Assembly (NCBI RefSeq): GCF_004366635.1
Contig: NZ_SORN01000006.1
Coordinates: forward strand, 129,163-193,162
DNA: 64,000 nucleotides
Direction: 5' to 3'
DNA from: Roseinatronobacter bogoriensis DSM 18756
GTDB taxonomy: Bacteria > Pseudomonadota > Alphaproteobacteria > Rhodobacterales > Rhodobacteraceae
Shown here: positions 25,092 to 33,122 of the stretch, piece after piece
How positions within the stretch are numbered: position 1 is the stretch's first letter
How the letters are laid out: each line of letters begins with the position of its first letter
Made by a program: the position numbers and the translations under genes
Notes under the pieces: generated by a model
Seen by the model: only the letters and a program-made list of their open reading frames with translations
Databases searched by the model: none
What the model was told of the DNA's origin: nothing

Positions 25092-25132
25092 GAAAAAAAG
25101 GCGGCCCGCGAAAACGGGCCGCCTTTTTTTAT
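25092..25132. terminator. Bidirectional Rho-independent terminator
   Basis: AAGGCGGCCCG pairs with CGGGCCGCCTT around GCGAAAA-type loop bases, with A tract before and T tract after. It ends the dioxygenase transcript. Confidence 0.92.
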
Positions 25133-25163
25133 TGTGTCCTGATCAAGCCTGCGTTTTCATGGG

Positions 25164-25495
25164 CGAGTGTTCGTCACCTGACGAAAGGTTCCCGCGCCCT
25201 CTGCGATGCTTCCACGAGAGGCAGCTATGCGGGACTTTGCGGACATAGCAAAGCTAGGTGCAAAGCCGCGCAGCGTCGGGCCGCGGTGCGGCGATCCAAG
25301 GTTTATTCTGTAGCGCTTTATGCTGGCCAAATCCCTGAAAGATCAGATCGTTGCGCTTGGGGCAGCCCAATCGCCGTGCCGTGGGGGCGGCCCGGCGATG
25401 CGCGGCGGCCTTCGGCCTTGATTCCGCGCAACTGAATGTCCGCAACGTCCCCCCCAGCAGTCATCGGGTATCTTGTGTCAAGCGACGAACACTAG
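25164..25495 (+). repeat. MITE-like element, copy 3 (332 bp)
   Basis: The right end is CTAG (25492-25495) and the left end CGAG (25164-25167). The left arm is type B and the right arm type A, the reverse of copy 2, while the core keeps the same orientation. Core stem blocks are about 25263-25295 and 25369-25412; they are inverted repeats of each other and enclose the conserved loop (TGTAGCGCTTTATGCTGGCC). The right end stops 4 bp from the stop codon of the OmpA-domain gene, and the left end lies 31 bp after a terminator. Confidence 0.88.
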
Positions 25496-25499
25496 ACCT

Positions 25500-27704
25500 T
25501 CACCAAAGCCCCATCAGGGGTGTGATGCGCCGGATTGCCACGCGGCGGTTCCGCTCTTCGGCAGCAGCGGTGGGGATACGCAGGTAGCGTTCGCCATAGC
25601 CCTGAATGATCAGGTTTTCCGGGGGTATCTCGAAAAATTCTGTCAGGGCCAAGGCAACGGATTCCGCGCGCCGGTCAGACAAGGCAAGGTTATAGGACGC
25701 AGGACCCGTCGCATCGGTATGCCCCTCGACCAGAAACAACTCGCGCGGATTATCGGCAAGCAACCGTTCCATCAGGCGGCCGACCTGCGCCAGCTTGCGG
25801 GCCTCTTCGGGGCGGACATTGGCGCGGTTGATCTCGAATGTGATCGGATCGGGGCTAAGCACCGGCACCAGCTCGCGCACCTCGCGCACTTCACGGATTT
25901 GACGCAAGGAAAAGGCCCGATCCAGCGCGCGGGCGTCAGCCTCTGCCTCTTGCAGCAATGCAAGCGCCAGTTCCGGGTCAGTGCGCTGGGTAATGCGCAA
26001 CTCGCGGCGGCGCGGCGGGGGCAGAACGGACACATCGATAGCCTGAACTTCGCGCATGTCATCGACCAGTTCGATAGAGGTGCCATCCGGCAGCACCCGC
26101 TCACGCCATTGCACGCGGCCTGTGGCGTCGCGAACGGTAATGATTTCCGACCCATCCGGGCGCGCCCAGCGTGTCAGGGTTGACCCATCTGCGTAGCGCT
26201 CGATCCGGCGCTGGGAACCGTCCTGACTCAGGATCACATCGTCATCGCGCCAGACGGCATATTCACCATCATCGCGCTGCACCACCACACGTTCGTCGGA
26301 CCGGGCCACAACGCGGTTTTGATTGACGATCATCCCGACAGCCAGCGCGCCCAATGCGGCCAGCCCCGCGCGCTCCAGATCGCGGCGGTCACTGCTGCGC
26401 GCCTGCCCGGCGGCAACATCCAGCGCAAAGCGCGAGTCGAAATCATCGCGGCTGGTGCGAACCTCTGCTGCCGTGATTTCCTCTTCGGTGACCTCTTCCG
26501 CTTCCACAGCGTCAACGCCCTCCTCAACCTCTTGGCTGCGTTCGCGTTGCAGGGCAGAGAGTGCCGCAGCCAGAACGCCGCCGCTTTCACCCGTGTCTGA
26601 CTCATCCTGTTGGGTCATCTGACCCAGCAGCATAAGTGCCTCTGCGGTTTCGGGATCGGCCATCAGGCGGTCGATCATGGCTTGCTGTTCCGCGTCAATC
26701 GCGCGTGGGGCATCATCGGGGGCGACGAATTCTTCCTCTGTCACCTCCTCGACGATCAATTCAGGTGCTTCCTCTGCCATTGCCTCGGCTTCGGCGCGCA
26801 GTTCCTCACGCTCTCGCTCAAGATCAATCTCGGCCTGTTCGCGCGCGGCGGCCTCTTCAGCTTCGGCATCGCGCCGCTCTGCTTCCAGCGCTTCGCGCAA
26901 ACGCTGCTCTGCCTCATCTTCGGCAGCGGCTTCGTCGCGCTCTGGCGCGTCTGGCATGTCCGGTTCTGCATCAGAAGCAGCCTCGCCCTCTGGTGCGATC
27001 TCTGTTTCTTCTGCGCCCAACTCGGGGCCTGCATCTATATCAGCCTGTGCATCTTCTTCATCTGCACGCTGTTCCGCCTCAAGCGCCTCTCGCAGGCGCT
27101 GTTCGGCTTCGGCTTCGGCTTCGGCTTCGGCTTCGGCTTCGAGAGCAGACTCGCTATCATCCTCTGTCAAGTCTGACGCGCCGGTTTCTTCCGTTTCCTC
27201 GCCTGACGGCACATCATCGCCATCAAGGGGCAGGTCTTCGTCAATCTCGTCCGGTTCGCCCTCTGCCAAAGGGGGCGAGGAATGCGTCATCAGGTTTTCA
27301 TCACCAAGTAGCAATGTCCGCTCGGCATCTGCGCGGGCGGCTTCGGCCAGATCGTCAAGGTCTGCATCAACATCACTGAAATCAATCTGTGAAATGGCGT
27401 CACTGGTCTCTGACAACATGGTCTGAGCCTGCTCCAGCTGCGCGGCATCTTCAAACACCGCATTGGCATCTTCGAACAGCAATTGGCAGCGTGCAAAATC
27501 CAGATCTTGCGCGCATTCGGTGATGACCGTACGGACCTGCTGACACCCTTCATCAGAAGTGTCCAGAACGCAGTCCTGAACCATTGGCACGAACATCTCG
27601 GCTGCGTCAGCATCCAGATCTGATGATTGCGCATTCACGCCGGCGGGGAGCATGGCAAGGCAAAGCCCCAATGCGGTTGTCGCCTTGTAGTTTTTACGGG
27701 ACAT
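25500..27704 (-). CDS. Large acidic exported protein with C-terminal OmpA domain
   Basis: The product (734 residues from ATG 27704) begins with a signal peptide ending at AGVNAQ. A Cys-containing N-terminal region follows (about 30-110). Next is a long Glu/Ala-rich, coiled or disordered segment (about 150-400) with EAEAEAEAEAE runs, then a possible transmembrane or hydrophobic stretch (LAALGALAVGMIV). A region of short beta-rich repeats (DDGEYAVWRDDD type) leads to a C-terminal OmpA peptidoglycan-binding domain with VEGHTDATG and NRRVAI. It is probably an envelope protein tethered to peptidoglycan. The start is chosen because AGGAG lies 6 nt before 27704. An EcfG-type promoter with a 17-nt spacer lies about 200 nt upstream. 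Confidence 0.85.
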   Translation of the reverse strand: MSRKNYKATTALGLCLAMLPAGVNAQSSDLDADAAEMFVPMVQDCVLDTSDEGCQQVRTVITECAQDLDFARCQLLFEDANAVFEDAAQLEQAQTMLSETSDAISQIDFSDVDADLDDLAEAARADAERTLLLGDENLMTHSSPPLAEGEPDEIDEDLPLDGDDVPSGEETEETGASDLTEDDSESALEAEAEAEAEAEAEQRLREALEAEQRADEEDAQADIDAGPELGAEETEIAPEGEAASDAEPDMPDAPERDEAAAEDEAEQRLREALEAERRDAEAEEAAAREQAEIDLEREREELRAEAEAMAEEAPELIVEEVTEEEFVAPDDAPRAIDAEQQAMIDRLMADPETAEALMLLGQMTQQDESDTGESGGVLAAALSALQRERSQEVEEGVDAVEAEEVTEEEITAAEVRTSRDDFDSRFALDVAAGQARSSDRRDLERAGLAALGALAVGMIVNQNRVVARSDERVVVQRDDGEYAVWRDDDVILSQDGSQRRIERYADGSTLTRWARPDGSEIITVRDATGRVQWRERVLPDGTSIELVDDMREVQAIDVSVLPPPRRRELRITQRTDPELALALLQEAEADARALDRAFSLRQIREVREVRELVPVLSPDPITFEINRANVRPEEARKLAQVGRLMERLLADNPRELFLVEGHTDATGPASYNLALSDRRAESVALALTEFFEIPPENLIIQGYGERYLRIPTAAAEERNRRVAIRRITPLMGLW
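27102..27140 (+). repeat. Hexanucleotide tandem repeat in the OmpA-domain gene
   Basis: Six perfect copies of TTCGGC plus a partial one, encoding Glu-Ala dipeptides on the minus strand. Copy-number change would be in frame and lengthen or shorten the acidic linker by two residues per unit. Confidence 0.85.
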
Positions 27705-27796
27705 CTTCATCTCCTGTTGTTGAAGCGCGCAGACGGAACAGACAATACGGCGAAGCGCCGCTTGCGGCCTCTTCAGCCGCAGTGACGCGAAACCAC

Positions 27797-27816
27797 TTTG
27801 TCGCACATACGACAAA
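27797..27816. promoter_or_regulatory. Inverted-repeat operator candidate upstream of the OmpA-domain gene
   Basis: TTTGTCG-CACATA-CGACAAA is a perfect 7-bp inverted repeat about 95 nt before the start at 27704. Part of it (GCACATACG.CAAAGG) recurs upstream of gdhA. Confidence 0.45.
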
Positions 27817-27902
27817 GGATCGGCGCGGAAAAAACGCCAGATCAGCATATCTTCGTTCTGATCCATCCCCCCTCTTCGCTTTGCACGCGAACACAAGCTG
27901 TA

Positions 27903-27928
27903 AACGTGCCAGAGCGCGAAACAGTTCC
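27903..27928 (-). promoter_or_regulatory. EcfG-type promoter, 17-nt spacer
   Basis: On the minus strand GGAAC (27928-27924), 17 nt, CGTT (27906-27903). It points at the OmpA-domain gene, with a predicted leader of about 190 nt. Confidence 0.5.
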
Positions 27929-28008
27929 CTTGTCACGAAAAGTTAAGCGAAAATGCGCACGTTCAGGCCGCCGTTGATGGGGCCAAGGGATGACCCAGCG
28001 CCTTGAAG

Positions 28009-28070
28009 CTAGTGTTCGGCGCTTGCGGAAAGATGCCCGATTGCTGGTTTGAGGCCGTTCTGAACGCTAG
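28009..28070. repeat. 62-bp MITE-like remnant with CTAG ends
   Basis: It begins CTAGTGTTCGGCGCTTG and continues AAGATGCCCGATTGCTGG, matching the type A arm of the larger elements. It ends GTTCTGAACGCTAG, an inverted version of the same terminus. The core is missing, so it looks like an internally deleted derivative. Its right CTAG contains the TAG stop codon of gdhA. Confidence 0.7.
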
Positions 28071-29419
28071 AGCACCCCCCCGTCCACAACCGCGCGGGCA
28101 AGTTTGCGATACCCTGCGACATTGGCAGCGCGTCTATAGTCGATGCCGCCCCCTGCTGTGCAACAACTCGCGCGCTCGGCTTTCAGGCGGGTATGGATCG
28201 CGCACATGATCTCGCGCAGTTCGCGTTCCACGCGTTCTGGTGACCAGCGCGCAAAACTTGCATTTTGCTGCATTTCCAGCCCCGAAACAGCGACCCCGCC
28301 CGCATTTGCCGCCTTACCCGGTGCCTGAATGACCCCTGCACGCGTCAGTTGCGCCTCGGCGGCGGCGGTCAGGGGCATATTCGCGCCCTCTGCCAGAAAC
28401 CGGCATCCGCCATCGGCCAGCGCGCGAGCGTCGTCGATATCCAGTTCATTTTGCGTCGCACAGGGCAGCGCAATCTCTGGCGACAAGCCCCAGGGGCGCG
28501 CCCCCTCTCTGAAGTCCACCCCAAGGTGTGCGGGTGGCGTTTGTGCCGCATCTCCTGTCGCCTCCAGCACCCAATCCAGCGCATCAGTGCTGAACCCATC
28601 GGGGGCATACCATGTGCCCGCGCGGCCAGACAGGCTGATCACTTGCGCCCCCATCGTCATCGCCTTACGCGCGGCATAGCGCGACACATTTCCGCGCCCC
28701 GACAGGGCAACGCGCTTGCCTTCCAGGTCTTGCGCTTCCTCTGCCAGCATTGCAGACAGGAAATGGATCAATCCGTAGCCGGTTGCCTCTGCCCTGTTGT
28801 CACTGCCACCCAGCGGCAGCGGCTTGCCCGTCAAGGCCCCGCCCCAGCGCTGCGCTTGTTGCACCCATGCCCGCGCCATCAGGCCAACTTCGCGCGCGCC
28901 CACACCGATGTCGCCCGCCGGGACATCGCGGTCGGGGCCGATATGGGGGCCAAGTTCCGCCATGAACGCCTGCGCAAAGCGCTCGATTTCGGCTTGCGAC
29001 CGGCCTTGGGGGTCGAAATCAGCCCCGCCTTTTGCCGCACCCAGAGGCAACCCGGTCAGCGCGTTCTTGAAAGCCTGCTCAAATGCCAGAAATTTCAGGA
29101 CCGACCGCGACACATTCGGCGCCCAACGCAACCCGCCCTTGTAGGGGCCAAGCAGGTTGGAATGCTGCACACGCCAACCCCGGTTAATGTGCACTGCACC
29201 CGCATCATCGCGCCAAGTAATACGAAAACTGATGATGCGATCCGCTTCGCACAGGCGCTCCAATGCGCGGGCCTGGGTGAATTCGCTGCTGGCTTTCTCG
29301 ACGGTCAGCACATCGCGCGCGACCTCTTCCACAGCTTGCAGAAATTCGTCCTCGCCTTCATGACGCGGTTTGATCTGCTCCATGAAGCTGTCCAGAAGCA
29401 AGGCTGCGCGGTCTTTCAT
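28067..29419 (-). CDS. gdhA: NADP-type glutamate dehydrogenase
   Basis: The 450-residue hexameric-type glutamate dehydrogenase has PYKGGLRW (glutamate binding), the catalytic-lysine segment GAAKGGADFDP, GDIGVGAREVG, and a C-terminal Rossmann domain with LSGRGNVSRYAA. It aminates 2-oxoglutarate to glutamate. The stop codon TAG is part of the CTAG end of a 62-bp repeat, so that insertion may have set or kept the gene's 3' end. It is divergent from a Crp/Fnr-family regulator across about 290 bp, which holds a motif also seen before the OmpA-domain gene. Confidence 0.92.
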   Translation of the reverse strand: MKDRAALLLDSFMEQIKPRHEGEDEFLQAVEEVARDVLTVEKASSEFTQARALERLCEADRIISFRITWRDDAGAVHINRGWRVQHSNLLGPYKGGLRWAPNVSRSVLKFLAFEQAFKNALTGLPLGAAKGGADFDPQGRSQAEIERFAQAFMAELGPHIGPDRDVPAGDIGVGAREVGLMARAWVQQAQRWGGALTGKPLPLGGSDNRAEATGYGLIHFLSAMLAEEAQDLEGKRVALSGRGNVSRYAARKAMTMGAQVISLSGRAGTWYAPDGFSTDALDWVLEATGDAAQTPPAHLGVDFREGARPWGLSPEIALPCATQNELDIDDARALADGGCRFLAEGANMPLTAAAEAQLTRAGVIQAPGKAANAGGVAVSGLEMQQNASFARWSPERVERELREIMCAIHTRLKAERASCCTAGGGIDYRRAANVAGYRKLARAVVDGGVL

Positions 29420-29479
29420 GTCATTCCTTTCACGGCTTTGGGTGGGCTAGAGCCTAGCGCACGTGGCACCAAATCAATG

Positions 29480-29496
29480 TTGCACATACGGCAAAG
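29480..29496. promoter_or_regulatory. Motif shared with the OmpA-domain gene promoter
   Basis: TTGCACATACGGCAAAGG lies about 60 nt before the gdhA start and differs from the sequence at 27800-27818 at only a few positions. It could be a shared operator. Confidence 0.35.
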
Positions 29497-29712
29497 GCAA
29501 AAGAACGCGGGGCGAAGCGGCGCCAGTAAAACTGCGCCAGATACAGGCACGCACCCGGTCTGGAAAGAAACGAATGCACTTGCATTCAGTTCCGTAGTGC
29601 CGAAAATACTTAACCTGTGCGTGTCAGCTTTCTGGCGCTGGCCACGGCAAGGCATTGCGCCGCATAAGTTCTGACACTGAGCAGAGAAAATCGACCTGAG
29701 AAGACGTCACAG

Positions 29713-30432
29713 ATGCACCCATGCGAAACCTGCACATTGCGAAAGCACAAGCTGTTCACTGATTTCACACCAGCAGACCTGGAATTCATGAAAGAGTTCC
29801 GGGCGGGTGAAATCACCCTGCGTGCAGGTGAGGCATTGTTCCACGAAGGCGATGATCATCCATTCCTCTACACTGCCAGAGAGGGGCAAGGCGCAAGGTT
29901 CAAGCACTTGGCCAATGGCGAGCGCCAATTGGTCAATTTCATCTTTCCCGGCGATGTCGTGGGCCTTCAAGCCATTGTATCAGGGACCGCAGCAGCAACC
30001 GCGATTGCCGCCAGCCCCATGGTGCTGTGCCGATTCAACAAACGCGATCTGGCCAGTCTGTTTCGTGACAACCCCGATCGCGCCTATGCCCTGACATGGA
30101 TTGCCGCGATGGAGGAACATTTCCTTGGCGAAACCATCGCCACACTGGGCCAGCGCAGCGCCGCGCAGCGTATGGCATGGGCCTTGCTGAAAATACACAA
30201 GCGCCTCGCGGCGGTGGGCCTCGCGCCGCAGGGCGTTGCGTATTTTCCGTTCAAACAACGCGATCTGGCCGACGCTCTGGGCCTGTCGCTGGTTCATACC
30301 AACAAGACCCTCGCCAAGCTGCGGCCCTATGTCTGCTGGGACAATGACAGTCTGTCGATCCACGAGGTCAAGGCGCTTGCACAAATCGCCCTTACCGATC
30401 TTGAGGCACCGCAACCTCGTCCGCTTCTGTGA
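29713..30432 (+). CDS. Crp/Fnr-family transcriptional regulator
   Basis: The 239-residue protein has an N-terminal cyclic-nucleotide-type domain (about 15-130) and a C-terminal winged helix with recognition segment LGLSLVHTNKTLAKLR. It has Cys4 and Cys7 (CETC) at the N terminus, but the four-Cys spacing of oxygen-sensing Fnr is absent, so an Fe-S cluster is not assured. The signal is unknown. It is divergent from gdhA. No clear ribosome site is seen. Confidence 0.8.
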   Translation: MHPCETCTLRKHKLFTDFTPADLEFMKEFRAGEITLRAGEALFHEGDDHPFLYTAREGQGARFKHLANGERQLVNFIFPGDVVGLQAIVSGTAAATAIAASPMVLCRFNKRDLASLFRDNPDRAYALTWIAAMEEHFLGETIATLGQRSAAQRMAWALLKIHKRLAAVGLAPQGVAYFPFKQRDLADALGLSLVHTNKTLAKLRPYVCWDNDSLSIHEVKALAQIALTDLEAPQPRPLL

Positions 30433-30450
30433 CGATCAAATGTGGAAGGC

Positions 30451-30470
30451 GTCTGGCCCTGCGGCCAGAC
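30451..30470. terminator. Hairpin between convergent genes
   Basis: GTCTGGCC pairs with GGCCAGAC around CTGC in the 79-bp gap between the Crp-family gene and the alcohol dehydrogenase gene. No T tract follows. Confidence 0.4.
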
Positions 30471-30511
30471 GTCACTACCACTCAACCGTTGATGCAGACC
30501 TGTGCGATCAC

Positions 30512-31657
30512 TTACATACAGGCCTCGAACAGCGCCCGCGTGTAGTCGCGGGTCATCTCTACCGGGTTGCCGCCGCAGGACGGATCAAGCAGCGCCATTT
30601 CCGTCAACTCATCCAGCTTCGCGGCCTCAACCCCCATCGCGGTCAGGTTTTCAGGGATGGACAGGGACGCGCGTAAGGCCATGATATGCGCGAAAAATCC
30701 ATCGAATCCGCCCTCTATCCCCAGATAAGCCGCAGCGCGGATGATCCGGTCCTCAATCGCAGGACGGTTGAACTCCAGCACTTTGGGCATCACAACGGCG
30801 TTGGTGGTGCCGTGATGGGTGTTATAGACCGCCCCGATCGGGTGGCTCAGGCTGTGAATCGCGCCCAGCCCCTTCTGAAACGCCACCGCCCCCATTGCGG
30901 CGGCCGCCATCATCTGCGCGCGCGCCTCCAGATCATCCGGTGTGGCATAGGCCCGCGGCAGGTTTTCCAGTACAAGCCGCATACCTTCCAGCGCGATCCC
31001 GTGGCTCATCGGGTGGTAATGCGGGCTGCAATAGGCTTCCAGACAATGGGCCAGCGCATCCATCCCGGTGCCTGCAGTGATGAAGGCAGGCATGCCGACT
31101 GTCAGTTCCGGGTCGCAAATGGTGACTTCGGGCATCAGTTTCGGGTGAAAGATGATTTTCTTGCGATGCGTAGTGCTGTCGGTCAACACACCCGCGCGCC
31201 CGACCTCGGACCCGGTGCCCGCTGTGGTCGGAACTGCGATAATCGGCGCAATCGTGTCTGGGTTGGCGCGCGTCCACCAATCGCCCACATCCTCCAGCTC
31301 CCAGACACTGACAGGCTGGTCCACCATCAGCGCAATCATCTTGCCAAGGTCAAGCGCCGACCCACCGCCAAAAGCGACCACCCCGTCATGGTTGCCCGCG
31401 CGATAGATCTCCAGCCCGGCCAGCATATTCGCCTCAGTCGGGTTGGGGTCCACTTCGCTGAACATGGCCCGGCCAAGGCCAGCCGCATCCAGAATATCCA
31501 GCGCCTGTGCCGCAATCGGAAGGCTGGCCAGCGCGCGATCGGTAACCAGCAGGGGCCGCGCCATGCCCACCGCCTTGCACTGCGCGGCCAGTTCCGAAAT
31601 CCGCCCTGCGCCAAACTTGATCGTCGTTGGATAACTCCAGTTTGCACTCGGTCCCAT
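30512..31657 (-). CDS. Iron-containing (type III) alcohol dehydrogenase
   Basis: The 381-residue protein has the group III alcohol dehydrogenase layout: an N-terminal nucleotide domain with FGGGSALDLGK and PTTAGTGSEV, and a helical metal domain. Likely Fe ligands lie in GMDALAHCLEAY (Asp, His) and GAIHSLSHPIGAVYNTHHG (two His). It oxidises an alcohol or reduces an aldehyde with NAD(P). It starts 3 bp after the aldehyde dehydrogenase stop and is the last gene of the RpiR-flanked catabolic operon, so the two enzymes probably act in sequence on one substrate. Confidence 0.88.
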   Translation of the reverse strand: MGPSANWSYPTTIKFGAGRISELAAQCKAVGMARPLLVTDRALASLPIAAQALDILDAAGLGRAMFSEVDPNPTEANMLAGLEIYRAGNHDGVVAFGGGSALDLGKMIALMVDQPVSVWELEDVGDWWTRANPDTIAPIIAVPTTAGTGSEVGRAGVLTDSTTHRKKIIFHPKLMPEVTICDPELTVGMPAFITAGTGMDALAHCLEAYCSPHYHPMSHGIALEGMRLVLENLPRAYATPDDLEARAQMMAAAAMGAVAFQKGLGAIHSLSHPIGAVYNTHHGTTNAVVMPKVLEFNRPAIEDRIIRAAAYLGIEGGFDGFFAHIMALRASLSIPENLTAMGVEAAKLDELTEMALLDPSCGGNPVEMTRDYTRALFEACM

Positions 31658-31660
31658 AAG

Positions 31661-33043
31661 TCACGCCTTTTTAAGATGATAGGATTTGACGCGCGTCAGC
31701 GCATGATAGCCAAGGGATGACAGCGCCGCACCGCGCCCGGTATCCTTGCACCCGGTCCAGCACAGCGCCGGGTCAAGATAGTCGCAGCGGTTCATCAAGA
31801 CAGTCCCGGTCTGCAACTGCCCACCGATGTGACGCGCCGCCTGTGCATCTGCTGTCCAGATCGAGGCTGTCAGCCCGTAATCACAGTCATTCATCAACGC
31901 GATGGCCTCTGCATCATCCCTGACCGGCATGATCCCCACCACCGGGCCAAAGCTTTCTTCGCGCATCACGGCCATGTCATGGGTCACATCGACCAGAATT
32001 TGTGGCGCCAGATAGGCCCCGCCATCATCGGCCGGGAATTCGGCCACATCAATCAGCGCCCTTGCGCCTGCGGCCACAGCATCCGCGATCTGCCCGCGCA
32101 CGATCGCGGCAAAGCGTGCATGCGCCATTGGCCCCATCGTCGTATCATGTTCCAACGGGTTGCCCAAGCGCTGCCCGCGCACCCAGGCCACAGCCTTGTC
32201 GACAAAGGCATCATACAGGCTTTCATGCACATAGATCCGCTCAATCCCGCAACAGCACTGGCCTGAATTGAACATCGCCCCATCCATCAGCCCGTCAACA
32301 GCCGCATCCAGATCAGCGTCACTGCGCACATAGCCCGGGTCTTTGCCGCCCAATTCCAACCCGGTCCCGGTGAATGTGCCCGCCGCCGCGCGTTCAATCG
32401 CACGCCCACCGCCCACCGATCCGGTGAAATTCACAAAATCAAAGCACCGCTCAGCGATCAGCGTTTCGGTGGTTGTGTGGTCAAGAACCACATTCTGAAA
32501 CACATCCTCTGGCACACCGGCCTTGTAAAACGCCTGCGCCAGCCGTTCCCCCGCCAGCAGCGTCTGGCTGGCATGTTTCAACACCACCGCATTTCCGGCA
32601 ATCAACGCAGGCACAACAGTATTCACCGCCGTCAGGAACGGGTAGTTCCAGGGGGCAATCACAAACACCACACCCTGCGGCTCGCGCGCCAGCAGGCGGG
32701 TGAATTGCGCACTCTCCTCAATCACCTCATCCGCCAGAACATCTGCCGCGATCCCGGCCATATAGGCCGCGCGTTCGCGCACCCCGCCAAATTCGCCCCC
32801 ATAGCGCACCGGGCGGCCCATCTGCCAGGCCAGTTCCGGCACAATCTCCGGGGCCATTGCCTCAAGCGCGTCTATCCCGGCCATGACCGTCGCAACCCGC
32901 TCTTCCAGCGGCCTTGCAGACCATGCGCTCTGCGCGGCACGCGCGCGGGCCACCGCGTCGCGCGCAGCGGCAATCGGCAAGGCATCGCGCTCAGCATAGA
33001 CCGACCCGTCAACGGGTGAAATCAATCTGATGGTCGTCATCAT
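31661..33043 (-). CDS. NAD(P)-dependent aldehyde dehydrogenase
   Basis: The 460-residue aldehyde dehydrogenase has PWNYPF, the catalytic Glu at about E230 (GLELGGKDPG) and the nucleophile at about C264 in NSGQCCCG. It resembles the succinate-semialdehyde and gamma-glutamyl-aminoaldehyde dehydrogenase groups. AGGAG lies just before two adjacent ATG codons (33043 and 33040), and the second has better spacing. It sits between the glutamine-synthetase-like ligase and the alcohol dehydrogenase genes, which suits oxidation of a (glutamyl)amino-aldehyde. Confidence 0.9.
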   Translation of the reverse strand: MMTTIRLISPVDGSVYAERDALPIAAARDAVARARAAQSAWSARPLEERVATVMAGIDALEAMAPEIVPELAWQMGRPVRYGGEFGGVRERAAYMAGIAADVLADEVIEESAQFTRLLAREPQGVVFVIAPWNYPFLTAVNTVVPALIAGNAVVLKHASQTLLAGERLAQAFYKAGVPEDVFQNVVLDHTTTETLIAERCFDFVNFTGSVGGGRAIERAAAGTFTGTGLELGGKDPGYVRSDADLDAAVDGLMDGAMFNSGQCCCGIERIYVHESLYDAFVDKAVAWVRGQRLGNPLEHDTTMGPMAHARFAAIVRGQIADAVAAGARALIDVAEFPADDGGAYLAPQILVDVTHDMAVMREESFGPVVGIMPVRDDAEAIALMNDCDYGLTASIWTADAQAARHIGGQLQTGTVLMNRCDYLDPALCWTGCKDTGRGAALSSLGYHALTRVKSYHLKKA

Positions 33044-33059
33044 CTCTCCTGCTCAATCA

Positions 33060-33122
33060 GGCATTTTCTTGCCAAAAATACTCCGGGGGGAATTGGCCGC
33101 AGGCCAAGGAGGGCAGCGCCCC
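33060..33122 (-). terminator. Hairpin plus conserved intergenic tail after the ligase gene
   Basis: TTGGCC-GCA-GGCCAA (33093-33107) forms a hairpin. On the minus strand it is followed by CCCCCCGGAGTATTTTTGGCA, a tail that recurs in related form at 34503-34535. Probably a processing or partial-termination site inside the operon. Confidence 0.45.

Noticed and set aside
26636..27426. Long plus-strand frames rich in Ser/Ala or Arg/Leu
   Set aside because: They are antisense shadows of the Glu/Ala-rich segment of the OmpA-domain gene, produced by its low-complexity codon pattern.
27584..27946. Plus-strand frame over the OmpA-domain gene promoter region
   Set aside because: It runs antisense through the signal peptide and promoter region and has no supporting features.
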